Part shown: in pieces, positions 32,462-42,879 of the stretch
Layout: each line of letters opens with the position of its first letter
Position numbering within the stretch: position 1 is the stretch's first letter
Source of the DNA: Ambrosia x helenae
Taxonomy: Eukaryota > Streptophyta > Magnoliopsida > Asterales > Asteraceae
Assembly: GCA_030844895.1 (NCBI GenBank)
Contig: CM061226.1
Location: 116,422,574 to 116,486,573 of the forward strand
Length of the DNA: 64,000 nt
Direction: 5' to 3'
The notes under the pieces: model-generated
The model's input: only the letters and a program-made list of their open reading frames with translations
Database searches by the model: none
What the model was told of the DNA's origin: nothing
Program-made: the position numbers and the translations under genes

Positions 32462-33713
32462 ATCTCCACCTTGAGTCTATAATCAAGATTAATCACATTT
32501 ATTAACCTGCCAAGCAAACATCCAACCTTGTACCATTCACTGATTTGATCATCAAACCAGACACACACAGATCAGGCTCATCAAGGACAACTTTGACCTG
32601 CCCTTTAGCTTCTGTCCAAACAATTTCTTCTGATCATACAATACAAGTCTTACCATATTGTGACTTGCATTCCTTGCTCACAACATCTTCACAAACCTAA
32701 GCATTACAGCCTGCAATGAACTAGTCATTGTTCACAACTTTTACACAAACATTATTCACCAAAATTATGACCATTTTTGTTGAATTTTCAAATTCACCAC
32801 TAGTTAAAAGCTTAACAGCTTTCCACATTGTCCCGTCCCTTTCACTACAGGACCATTTAACACTGATTTCAGCACTGCCTTTTTGAGCTTTTTTTTCTGT
32901 ATCCTTTTCAGATTCCACTTTAATCTTTACAGCCCCCCACCTCACTAGGCACATGCTTCACCTCAGTCAAAACTTCTTTTAAACATAGCATACACCTATT
33001 ACTATTTTCCCTTGGCTTTATATCATATAGTCTACATATCCTGAACACCCTTTTGTCATTAGGATACCTTAAGAACAAACAATATCCTGCTCTTGAACAC
33101 CTATTCACTTCAAAGCTAAACAAATTTTCAAATATTTTGGTGTAACCTTTGTACTTTTCGTATTTTCCATTCTAGTTCTTGTATTCTTGTATCTTTCCAT
33201 TTTGTACCCTTGTAATCCCGAGCTTATGATCAATGGAAATGTATTTTATCAATTGCATTTAATCTTAATCTATAAACTTTATGTAGCGTCGCGTGATTCT
33301 TAATTTTCTTGTATTATGAATGCTATATTTAAACAAATTCCAAGCTTGCCGTTACTCGCTTCTTTTATGTTACTCATACCAATTCATGACGAGTCGCCAT
33401 TATATTTTTACCCTATTCAATTTAGGCGTTATAACAAGGAACTTATTTAGTTAAGATCTTAATATATACTTATTATTAATAAAACATATATATATATATA
33501 TTTAACAATACAAAAAAAAAATAATAATAATAATATTATGAAAAAAAAAATTGGCTAAAGAATGGCCATTTCAAAAATGGCCGTACACTTTTTTAATTTA
33601 TTTATGGTTTTATTTTTTTTTATTTTTATTTTTTCTTTTAAAGATATATTACCACTAATTAACTTCTAACCACCCTAATTAATTCATTAAATACCCAACC
33701 CCTTCACCTCAAC

Positions 33714-33721
33714 TATAAATA
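33714..33721 (+). promoter_or_regulatory. LTR TATA box
   Basis: TATAAATA in the 5' LTR, followed by a pyrimidine-rich region; the same motif is at 41307-41314 in the 3' LTR. Likely drives the genomic RNA of the gypsy element. Confidence 0.6.
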
Positions 33722-34031
33722 CACCACTCCTACCCATTCTAACACTTGCTCATTTCTAAATCCTCTCTAAACCTCCAAATCTCTCAAGAATTCTCTCAAG
33801 AATAAGTGAGTTTCTCACTTCACCTTCAACCTCTCTTCTACTTTCTTCACTCCCCTCTTCTTCAAACCCTTTGAGGAAACCTCTAGGACCTCTCTCCTAT
33901 TTGCCATGGCAAATAAACATGAGTAGGGCACCAATTTGAGGCCTCAAATGTGGTCATCTTCTATTATCTTTTATGCACTAAGTTGTTAATAATACCAACC
34001 AAGTTCACCAACAACTCAATGATGGAGGGAC

Positions 34032-34200
34032 TTGTGTTTTGGTTCGCCTAAAAGGCTTGCTTGACTCTTATGACCATCCGAATCACTATCATGGTGGTTT
34101 GTGTTTTGGTTCGCCTAAAAGGCTTGCTTGACTCTTATGACCATCCGAATCACTATCATGGTGGTTTGTGTTTTGGTTCGCCTAAAAGGCTTGCATGACT
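34032..34200 (+). repeat. 67-bp tandem repeat inside LTR
   Basis: Units start TTGTGTTTTGGTTCGCC at 34032, 34099 and 34166, about 2.5 copies. The same array is at about 41625-41795 in the 3' LTR. It lies downstream of the TATA box, so it is probably in the transcribed part. Confidence 0.9.
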
Positions 34201-35036
34201 CTCGTGAATCTATAATCTAAACTTAAACCTAAGACTCTTAATTTTTTTTTAATTCTAGTTAACCAAGGCTAAGGAACTAATCCCCCAAGACTCATTCTTT
34301 TGGAACCTTGCTAAAACGCACCCAAAGGTGAGTTCATACTTGTCCCCTTTTTACTCTTTATCACTTTTGGGGTGTAAACATGTATCATATGCAAAACACA
34401 CTAATGCTTTCATAAACACACATGCTCAATCTATTAAACATACTTATATGCTACTTGCCATGCTTATGATTCTTAGATACTTAGACATAAATCATTAACT
34501 ATTATTAGCCCACTTAACATGTATAGCGCTATAGGACTAGCACACCGCCCCCTTTATGGGTCATTGTTAAGATTTAAACGGCCTAACATGAATATGTTAG
34601 GTATACGCTGTGGTACTCGCGGGTTTGAGTTATGTCTTTTGTATGATAGGTATGTGCAATGCTATAGTATGAGATTTGAGTAAACCATTCTAAAATACTA
34701 TGTATGTAAACTAAAACTAGTATGCTCACCAATGCTTTATGTGTTGACGGATATTTTATACATGTTGCAGGAAATGTTTGATGCAAGATATTCAAGAAAT
34801 CTACTTAGGATTGGACTAGAAACTCACGCTAGTTTAAGTTCTATATTTTGATGTCGTATTTCTCTTTTCATGAAAACAATTTGTATTCTGTTATCTTTTT
34901 AGACGATAATTATGCTATGAATGAAATTTTATCTTTAAATCATATTGTCACGAATTCTAGTGTCATGAAGTCTTTGAACAATCTACCACTAAGTCTCGCC
35001 CCGATGTATTCCGCCATCGGTTGGGGTGTGACAGAT

Positions 35037-35050
35037 TGGTATCAGAGCCA
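35037..35050 (+). other. primer-binding site, initiator tRNA-Met
   Basis: TGGTATCAGAGCCA four bases after the 5' LTR, complementary to the 3' end of initiator tRNA-Met. Primes minus-strand DNA synthesis of the gypsy element. Confidence 0.9.
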
Positions 35051-35252
35051 TGACTATAGGGAATTAGGAATAATTGCCATGTTTGACCTAGACTATAGTT
35101 AAGTACCTTTTTGACCATTCCTTTTATCATGCTTAAAATACTTGTTCTCCCTATCTTGCTTCTACTCCATTCTTTTGGTCTTTAAAACTTACCTTCCTAG
35201 TTGGTGGATTATTCTACACTCGAAGACACTCGTATACCACAAACGAAAGAAA

Positions 35253-35503
35253 ATCACCAAAATAGGCGTGAAACCCTCACTTTGGTGATAACTTTCAATC
35301 CGCGTAAATCCTTTGTGTTTTTGAAACTACGCCAAGATAGGAGTGATATCCTCACCTTGGTGGAAATTTCACAATTCTCGTTCTAGTGGACACTTACCAA
35401 TCGAAGGTTAGAATTAATTTTCTTACCACGTTGGACAAAGTGTACAAACCACACTCAAAGAAACGACCTCGCTAAGATAGGAGTGAAATCCGCAACTTAG
35501 CGA
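35253..35503 (+). ncRNA. three covarying hairpins in gypsy leader RNA
   Basis: In the 1-kb untranslated leader three similar hairpins occur at 35253-35289, 35330-35362 and 35469-35503. Their lower stems are ATCACCAAA/TTTGGTGAT, CGCCAAG/CTTGGTG and TCGCTAAG/CTTAGCGA. The stem sequences differ but pairing is kept by matching changes on both sides. The upper part (ATAGG-n-GTGA-n-A-n-CC) is conserved, with a small inner AGG(A)/(T)CC stem and a GTGAAA-like loop. Hairpins 1 and 3 are followed by TTTCAATCC. Possible roles are RNA packaging, dimerisation or translation control; none is shown here. Confidence 0.6.
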
Positions 35504-36098
35504 CTAGTTTCAATCCTTGATATTTTTTTTTTAAATCTCGCCAAAGTCTCAAATTTACTAATGACAAGAAACATGTAGTAACTGGAAGGGTGAATACCGT
35601 TAACCGCAAGTCGGCGAGAGTATTTCCACCTATTAGGCCAAAGCATGTTTTCAAACTCAAAGGTAAATTCGAACCACTTTGGTTAGTCTTAGTTCCGTTC
35701 CGGAACACTCCAATGGCTTGCTTAAAACAAGCCCCTCATTTTATGTTAATAATATTTTCAATGTTGTTTTCATGCTATGTTTTCACTACATATATTCGAT
35801 TTTTTTACTTCTCGCAAAGGCTCTCAAGACTCGCATCTCAAGTACTCTAGCAATCTCCAAACAATACTAATAATCGCAAACCAACATTAATCAAGCTCCT
35901 TTATATTGTCCAAATGCACTATACTTGCTTATACTTATGTGTTATGCTTTATACACAGTGTGAAACTACATGCTACTTGAACTATTTGACACTATGTGCA
36001 TTGTATGCTTAATTCACATCTAAAAACTAAGACAAAATGCAATCTTTATACAAATAAACCATTGATCAAAGCTCATAATCCTTTTGTTTACTCTATAG

Positions 36099-39000
36099 AT
36101 GTCTTCCATGTCAAACCGTATGTCAAGCAAGAACTCTAAGCAAAGCACCAACAAGAAAATGCTATCTTTCATGGCCAAGCAAATGGCCAAGGTCATACCC
36201 GATGTGGTTAGCAAAATCCAAGCCTCCGTAAGCCCTCACGGTTCAGTTGACTCAAGAGCCGAATCCTCCAAAACTACCTCCTTCACCTTTAAGCAATTTA
36301 ACCTGCATCGACCCGACTCTTTTACGGGAAACGATGGTGCTACCGCTATGCTCGAATGGTTCGACCACATCGAGCTAGTTTTCATCAATAGCGAATGCCC
36401 CGAGGATCTTCGCACTCGTCACGCCACTAGTGTCTTCAAATCAAGGGCACTCGAGTGGTGGAAAAGCGAGAGAGCCACCCGTGGAAACGAAGCCGCTTTA
36501 GCTCTACCGTGGGAGGAACTCAAGCAACTCATGATTGAGGAGTTCTGCCCCGCTCAAGAGATTGAGCGACTTGAAGAAGAGTTTTGGAAACTCAAGCAAA
36601 ACAGTGGTGATAACCTAACCTATACCAATCGTTTCAAGCAACTCCTTGTCCTTGTACCTCACCAATTCAACACCACTAAGAGAATCATAGCTAAGTATCT
36701 CAAAGGCCTCCCAACGAGTGTTCGTGATATCGTTGAAGGAGCCGAACCCACCACCCTAGAAAAAGCCATTTGTTTAGCTTCCAAAATCTCGGATAACCAA
36801 GTGAGAGATGGAACCTTAACTATCCCAAACACCACCAAAACCGTCAATCAAACCACCACCATTCCCACCGACAAACCAAAGGAAGCCAAAACCCCATCAA
36901 CCCATAGCAATAACCGCAAACGCAAGTCCCGAACCCAAAACTATGCCGTTACCACTCCATCCACCGAAGCTCAAGCTCCAACCCCTCTTAACCAAGTGCC
37001 TGCCAAGAAACCTTATACTGGAGTACACCCAAAATGTGCCATATGCCCTTTTCACCACCCAACTAATGTAGCTTGTCGTCTATGCACCAATTGTAACCAC
37101 TATGGACACTTTTTCCAAAACTGCAAGGTTGCCCCTAGAACCCAAAACAACCAACCTCACGTTGTCAACCAACCCCGAGCTGCTAACCAACCTCCTCTAG
37201 CCATCGGCAATGGGCGTGCATGTTTCAAGTGTGGTGATCCTACTCATTTTGCCCCTCAATGTACCCGCAACAACCAAGTTCAAGCTCCGGCTCAAAATCA
37301 ACCACCAAGGGGTCGCGCTTTCAACCTTAATGCGGCCCAAGCTCAAACTGAAAATGATGTTGTGAACGGTACGTTCCTTGTTAATGGATCTTATGCATCT
37401 ATACTCTTTGATACTGGTGCGGATAAGAGTTTCGTCTCTTTAGAATTTGAACCCTTACTTGCTTGTGCACGATCTAAATTATCGGAACCTTTCACCGTTG
37501 AAGTCGCTAATGGTGAACCCATCTCTATTGATTTCATTATCAAAAACTGCACCTTGAATCTTAATGACCATGATTTCTCCATAGATCTAAATCCTATGCA
37601 ATTGGGAAGTTTTGACATCATAGTAGGCATGGATTGGCTTGCGAAACATCGTGCCGAAGTTGTTTGTTTCGAAAAATTTATCCGTATACCGCTTCCTAGC
37701 GGTGACACTTTACAAATCTATGGTGAGAAAGCCTCCAAAGGACTCAAACTCATGTCTTGTACCAAAGCTCGAAAGTATCTCCGTAAGGAATATGTTGCAT
37801 TCTTGGCTCATGTGGTAACAACCAAAGACAAGGAAAAAGGCATAAAAGACATACCTGTCGTTTGTGACTTTCCCGAGGTCTTTCCCGAAGATCTACCCGG
37901 TCTTCCTCCTGCTCGTTCTGTTGAACTTCGCATTGACCTCATACCCGGTGCTACACCTGTTGCAAAAGCTCCTTATCGTCTTGCACCTTCCGAAATGCAA
38001 GAACTTGCTAGTCAACTCCAAGAATTGCTCGAAAAAGGCTTTATACGCCCGAGTACTTCTCCCTGGGGTGCTCCTGTTTTGTTTGTTAAAAAGAAAGACG
38101 GATCTTTCCGTATGTGCATCGATTATCGTGAGCTTAACAAGCTTACTATCAAAAACCGATACCCTCTCCCACGCATTGATGATCTCTTTGACCAGCTCCA
38201 AGGAGCTACTTGTTTCTCAAAAATCGATCTTCGTTCTGGATACCATCAACTTCAAATCCACGAAGAAGATATTCCAAAAACTGCCTTTCGCACAAGATAT
38301 GGTCACTACGAGTTCATGGTGATGCCTTTCGGTTTAACCAATGCACCCGCAGTATTCATGGATCTAATGAATCGAGTGTGTAAACCTTATTTGGATCATT
38401 TTGTGATTGTCTTCATTGATGACATCTTGATCTATTCCAAATCCGAAGACGACCATAAACGACATCTCCGTTTGATTCTAGAACTCCTACGTGCCGAACG
38501 ACTTTATGCCAAGTTCTCTAAATGTGAATTTTGGTTAAAAGAAGTTCAATTCCTTGGGCATATTGTGAACGATAGGGGTATTCATGTTGATCCTGCCAAA
38601 ATTGAAGCCGTTAAAAATTGGATTGCACCAAAATCTCCTACCGAAGTTCGTTCCTTTCTAGGATTGGCGGGTTACTACCGTCGGTTCATCTCCAACTTTT
38701 CCAAAATTGCTACACCACTCACCGCTTTGACTCAAAAATCCCAACCTTTCATTTGGGGTCCTAAGCAAGAAGAAGCCTTTGAAACCCTCAAGTCTATGCT
38801 TTGTGATGCTCCTATTCTAGCCCTTCCCGAGGGGAATGATGATTTCGTGGTTTATTGTGATGCATCAAATCAAGGTCTTGGTTGCGTTCTTATGCAACGA
38901 GGCAAAGTCATCGCCTATGCATCAAGGCAACTCAAAATCCACGAAAGGAACTACACCACTCACGATCTCGAACTTGGTGCTGTTGTTTTTGCCCTAAAAA

Positions 39001-40694
39001 TCTGGAGACACTACCTTTATGGTACAAAATGTGTTGTATTTACCGACCACAAAAGCCTCCAACACATTTTCAATCAAAAAGATCTTAACATACGACAACG
39101 ACGATGGGTCGAATTGTTAAACGACTACGACTGCGAAATTCGCTATCATCCTGGTAAAGCAAATGTAGTAGCCGATGCTCTTAGTCGAAAAAGTCATGCA
39201 GTTCTATGCAACATCCGAGAAATCGACCGTCTTCGTAGCTCTCAATTTCAAAATGATCTATTTAATCGTATTCGAGACGCTCAACATACATCGGTCAATG
39301 AAAATACTCTATATGAAGAAATGTCTTGTGGTGCCGAGTTACACTTGGAATCCAAAGCAAATGGGATTCTTTATTATCTTGATCGTATTTGGGTTCCCAG
39401 TCGTAATGACCTTCGTACTCTTATAATGAATGAAGCGCATAAATCCCGATACTCCATTCATCCCGGTGCGGATAAAATGTATCAAGATCTCCGTCGCAAT
39501 TATTGGTGGCCCGGTATGAAAAAAGACATTGCTCTCTTTGTGTCCAAATGTCTCACTTGCTCCAAAGTAAAAGCCGAGCACCAACGACCGTCAGGTTTGC
39601 TTGAACAGCCCGAAGTCCCCATGTGGAAATGGGAAAGTATTGCTATGGATTTTATTACCAAGCTCCCTCGAACATCATCCGGTCATGATAGCATTTGGGT
39701 AATCATTGATCGTTTAACCAAGTCAGCTCACTTTCTTCCCATTCGTGAAGATTACAAAGTTGAGAAGCTAGCCCATATCTACACCAAGGAAATCATTTGT
39801 CGTCATGGTATTCCTCTTGACATCATCTCAGACCGTGATGGTCGATTCACCTCCCGTCTTTGGGAAACATTTCAGGCTGCCATGGGAACTCAGCTTAATC
39901 TTAGTACAGCTTTTCATCCTCAATCTGATGGACAAACTGAACGTACGATCCAAACTCTTGAGGACATGCTTCGATCTTGTGTAATCGACTTTGGTGGAAA
40001 CTGGGATGCTCATCTACCATTGGTCGAGTTCTCTTACAATAATAGTTATCATACCAGCATCCAAATGGCTCCTTTCGAAGCTCTTTATGGCCGGAGGTGT
40101 CGTTCTCCTATATGTTGGCACGAGATTGGTGAAGCACAAATCACTGGTCCCGAAATCATCCAAGAAACGACCAACAAAATCATTCAGATTCGTGATAATC
40201 TCTTAGCTGCTCGAAGCCGTCAGAAAAGCTATGCTGACAAGCGGCGAAAACCCCTTGAATTCAATGTTGGTGATCAAGTACTCCTTAAGGTGTCTCCTTG
40301 GAAAGGAGTAGTCAGATTTGGAAAGAAAGGAAAGTTGGCTCCACGGTATGTTGGACCATTCAAAATCATTGAACGAATTGGGAAAGTGGCTTACAAGCTC
40401 GAGTTACCCCAAGAACTCAACAATGTCCATCCCACCTTTCATGTTTCAAATTTGAAGAAGTGCTTAGCCGAAGGGAACATACACATTCCTCTTGATGACG
40501 TACGAATTGATGAGTCTATGCATTTCGTCGAAAAACCAGTGGAAATAACGGATCGTGAAGTCAAACAACTCAAACGAAAACGTATCCCACTAGTCAAAGT
40601 TCGTTGGGAATCGAAGAATGGACCCGAATTCACTTGGGAACATGAAGAGCAAATGAAGAAAAAGTACCCACATCTTTTCAGTCAAGCCACTTGA
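36099..40694 (+). CDS. gypsy gag-pol polyprotein, intact
   Basis: A single 1531-residue frame. Order: Gag domain (about 70-210); zinc-binding region with a CCHC knuckle CFKCGDPTHFAPQC (about 374-387); aspartic protease with DTGA (438-441); reverse transcriptase with FIDD (about 772-775); RNase H beginning at YCDAS (about 917); and an integrase with its HHCC zinc site (about 1114-1160). The integrase Asp-Asp-Glu residues are near 1184, 1245 and 1281. A chromodomain-like end (about 1480-1525, VKVRWESKNGPEFTWE) completes it. The chromodomain and tRNA-Met primer fit the chromovirus branch, perhaps Tekay/Del. No internal stop or frameshift was seen, so it may be active or recently so. Confidence 0.95.
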   Translation: MSSMSNRMSSKNSKQSTNKKMLSFMAKQMAKVIPDVVSKIQASVSPHGSVDSRAESSKTTSFTFKQFNLHRPDSFTGNDGATAMLEWFDHIELVFINSECPEDLRTRHATSVFKSRALEWWKSERATRGNEAALALPWEELKQLMIEEFCPAQEIERLEEEFWKLKQNSGDNLTYTNRFKQLLVLVPHQFNTTKRIIAKYLKGLPTSVRDIVEGAEPTTLEKAICLASKISDNQVRDGTLTIPNTTKTVNQTTTIPTDKPKEAKTPSTHSNNRKRKSRTQNYAVTTPSTEAQAPTPLNQVPAKKPYTGVHPKCAICPFHHPTNVACRLCTNCNHYGHFFQNCKVAPRTQNNQPHVVNQPRAANQPPLAIGNGRACFKCGDPTHFAPQCTRNNQVQAPAQNQPPRGRAFNLNAAQAQTENDVVNGTFLVNGSYASILFDTGADKSFVSLEFEPLLACARSKLSEPFTVEVANGEPISIDFIIKNCTLNLNDHDFSIDLNPMQLGSFDIIVGMDWLAKHRAEVVCFEKFIRIPLPSGDTLQIYGEKASKGLKLMSCTKARKYLRKEYVAFLAHVVTTKDKEKGIKDIPVVCDFPEVFPEDLPGLPPARSVELRIDLIPGATPVAKAPYRLAPSEMQELASQLQELLEKGFIRPSTSPWGAPVLFVKKKDGSFRMCIDYRELNKLTIKNRYPLPRIDDLFDQLQGATCFSKIDLRSGYHQLQIHEEDIPKTAFRTRYGHYEFMVMPFGLTNAPAVFMDLMNRVCKPYLDHFVIVFIDDILIYSKSEDDHKRHLRLILELLRAERLYAKFSKCEFWLKEVQFLGHIVNDRGIHVDPAKIEAVKNWIAPKSPTEVRSFLGLAGYYRRFISNFSKIATPLTALTQKSQPFIWGPKQEEAFETLKSMLCDAPILALPEGNDDFVVYCDASNQGLGCVLMQRGKVIAYASRQLKIHERNYTTHDLELGAVVFALKIWRHYLYGTKCVVFTDHKSLQHIFNQKDLNIRQRRWVELLNDYDCEIRYHPGKANVVADALSRKSHAVLCNIREIDRLRSSQFQNDLFNRIRDAQHTSVNENTLYEEMSCGAELHLESKANGILYYLDRIWVPSRNDLRTLIMNEAHKSRYSIHPGADKMYQDLRRNYWWPGMKKDIALFVSKCLTCSKVKAEHQRPSGLLEQPEVPMWKWESIAMDFITKLPRTSSGHDSIWVIIDRLTKSAHFLPIREDYKVEKLAHIYTKEIICRHGIPLDIISDRDGRFTSRLWETFQAAMGTQLNLSTAFHPQSDGQTERTIQTLEDMLRSCVIDFGGNWDAHLPLVEFSYNNSYHTSIQMAPFEALYGRRCRSPICWHEIGEAQITGPEIIQETTNKIIQIRDNLLAARSRQKSYADKRRKPLEFNVGDQVLLKVSPWKGVVRFGKKGKLAPRYVGPFKIIERIGKVAYKLELPQELNNVHPTFHVSNLKKCLAEGNIHIPLDDVRIDESMHFVEKPVEITDREVKQLKRKRIPLVKVRWESKNGPEFTWEHEEQMKKKYPHLFSQAT

Positions 40695-40732
40695 ATAAAT
40701 TTCGAGACGAAATTTCCTAAAGTATGGGAGAC

Positions 40733-42626
40733 TGTAACCTTTGTACTTTTCGTATTTTCCATTCTAGTTCTTGTATTCTTGTATCTTTCCATTTTGTACC
40801 CTTGTAATCCCGAGCTTATGATCAATGGAAATGTATTTTATCAATTGCATTTAATCTTAATCTATAAACTTTATGTAGCGTCGCGTGATTCTTAATTTTC
40901 TTGTATTATGAATGCTATATTTAAACAAATTCCAAGCTTGCCGTTACTCGCTTCTTTTATGTTACTCATACCAATTCATGACGAGTCGCCATTATATTTT
41001 TACCCTATTCAATTTAGGCGTTATAACAAGGAACTTATTTAGTTAAGATCTTAATATATACTTATTATTAATAAAACATATATATATATATATATTTAAC
41101 AATACAAAAAAAAAATAATAATAATAATATTATGAAAAAAAAATTGGCTAAAGAATGGCCATTTCAAAAATGGCCGTACACTTTTTTAATTTATTTATGG
41201 TTTTATTTTTTTTTATTTTTATTTTTTCTTTTAAAGATATATTACCACTAATTAACTTCTAACCACCCTAATTAATTCATTAAATACCCAATCCCTTCAC
41301 CTCAACTATAAATACACCACTTCTACCCATTCTAACACTTGCTCATTTCTAAATCCTCTCTAAACCTCCAAATCTCTCAAGAATTCTCTCAAGAATAAGT
41401 GAGTTTCTCACTTCACCTTCAACCTCTCTTCTACTTTCTTCACTCCCCTCTTCTTCAAACCCTTTGAGGAAACCTCTAGGACCTCTCTCCTATTTGCCAT
41501 GGCAAATAAACATGAGTAGGGCACCAATTTGAGGCCTCAAATGTGGTCATCTTCTATTATCTTTTATGCACTAAGTTGTTAATAATACCAACCAAGTTCA
41601 CCAACAACTCAATGATGGAGGGACTTGTGTTTTGGTTCGCCTAAAAGGCTTGCTTGACTCTTATGACCATCCGAATCACTATCATGGTGGTTTGTGTTTT
41701 GGTTCGCCTAAAAGGCTTGCTTGACTCTTATGACCATCCGAATCACTATCATGGTGGTTTGTGTTTTGGTTCGCCTAAAAGGCTTGCATGACTCTCGTGA
41801 ATCTATAATCTAAACTTAAACCTAAGACTCTTAATTTTTTTTTAATTCTAGTTAACCAAGGCTAAGGAACTAATCCCCCAAGACTCATTCTTTTGGAACC
41901 TTGCTAAAACGCACCCAAAGGTGAGTTCATACTTGTCCCCTTTTTACTCTTTATCACTTTTGGGGTGTAAACATGTATCATATGCAAAACACACTAATGC
42001 TTTCATAAACACACATGCTCAATCTATTAAACATACTTATATGCTACTTGCCATGCTTATGATTCTTAGATACTTAGACATAAATCATTAACTATTATTA
42101 GCCCACTTAACATGTATAGCGCTATAGGACTAGCACACCGCCCCCTTTATGGGTCATTGTTAAGATTTAAACGGCCTAACATGAATATGTTAGGTATACG
42201 CTGTGGTACTCGCGGGTTTGAGTTATGTCTTTTGTATGATAGGTATGTGCAATGCTATAGTATGAGATTTGAGTAAACCATTCTAAAATACTATGTATGT
42301 AAACTAAAACTAGTATGCTCACCAATGCTTTATGTGTTGACGGATATTTTATACATGTTGCAGGAAATGTTTGATGCAAGATATTCAAGAAATCTACTTA
42401 GGATTGGACTAGAAACTCACGCTAGTTTAAGTTCTATATTTTGATGTCGTATTTCTCTTTTCATGAAAACAATTTGTATTCTGTTATCTTTTTAGACGAT
42501 AATTATGCTATGAATGAAATTTTATCTTTAAATCATATTGTCACGAATTCTAGTGTCATGAAGTCTTTGAACAATCTACCACTAAGTCTCGCCCCGATGT
42601 ATTCCGCCATCGGTTGGGGTGTGACA
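40733..42626 (+). repeat. gypsy 3' LTR
   Basis: 1894 bp partner of the 5' LTR. Seen differences include an extra TA unit, a shorter A run and two C/T changes in the stretch just before and after the TATA box. Confidence 0.95.
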
Positions 42627-42879
42627 TTTGGCATCCACAAATTCAATCTTATATTTTCTCGTTATCTCAAACAATTAAAGTTTAGACTTATATAAAATTT
42701 TTGTAATCTTCACATTTATTAACGTTTGGATAAAAACGTGTTACTTGTGAATACATACACACAAATTTTCGAAAATTGCAAAAAAAAAAAAAAGAATATG
42801 TATTACATGACAACAAGAAGACAAAATTGTTTACTACACCATATATCTTCATAACTTCAATTTTGACGTTTCATTTTCT

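Larger units (their letters stand above)
33141..35033 (+). repeat. gypsy 5' LTR
   Basis: 1893 bp, TGTAAC...GTGACA. Contains a TATA box at 33714-33721 and a 67-bp tandem repeat at 34032-34200. Minor open frames inside are duplicated in the 3' LTR and are not genes. Confidence 0.95.
33141..42626 (+). mobile_element. Ty3/gypsy chromovirus-type LTR retrotransposon, young and coding-intact
   Basis: LTRs 33141-35033 and 40733-42626 start TGTAACC and end GTGACA. They are almost identical: by eye two substitutions plus small changes in A or TA runs over 1.9 kb. An exact 5-bp target duplication TTTGG flanks it (33136-33140 and 42627-42631). The primer-binding site TGGTATCAGAGCCA is at 35037-35050, and a purine-rich stretch ending AGTATGGGAGAC precedes the 3' LTR. 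One uninterrupted 1531-codon gag-pol frame fills the interior. The insertion is in the old copia element. Confidence 0.97.

Noticed and set aside
34583..35102. Small open frames repeated at 42176-42695
   Set aside because: They are inside the two gypsy LTRs and identical for that reason; no domain and no sign of translation.
37864..38322. Alternative frames within the gypsy gag-pol region
   Set aside because: Shadows of the 1531-codon reading frame.
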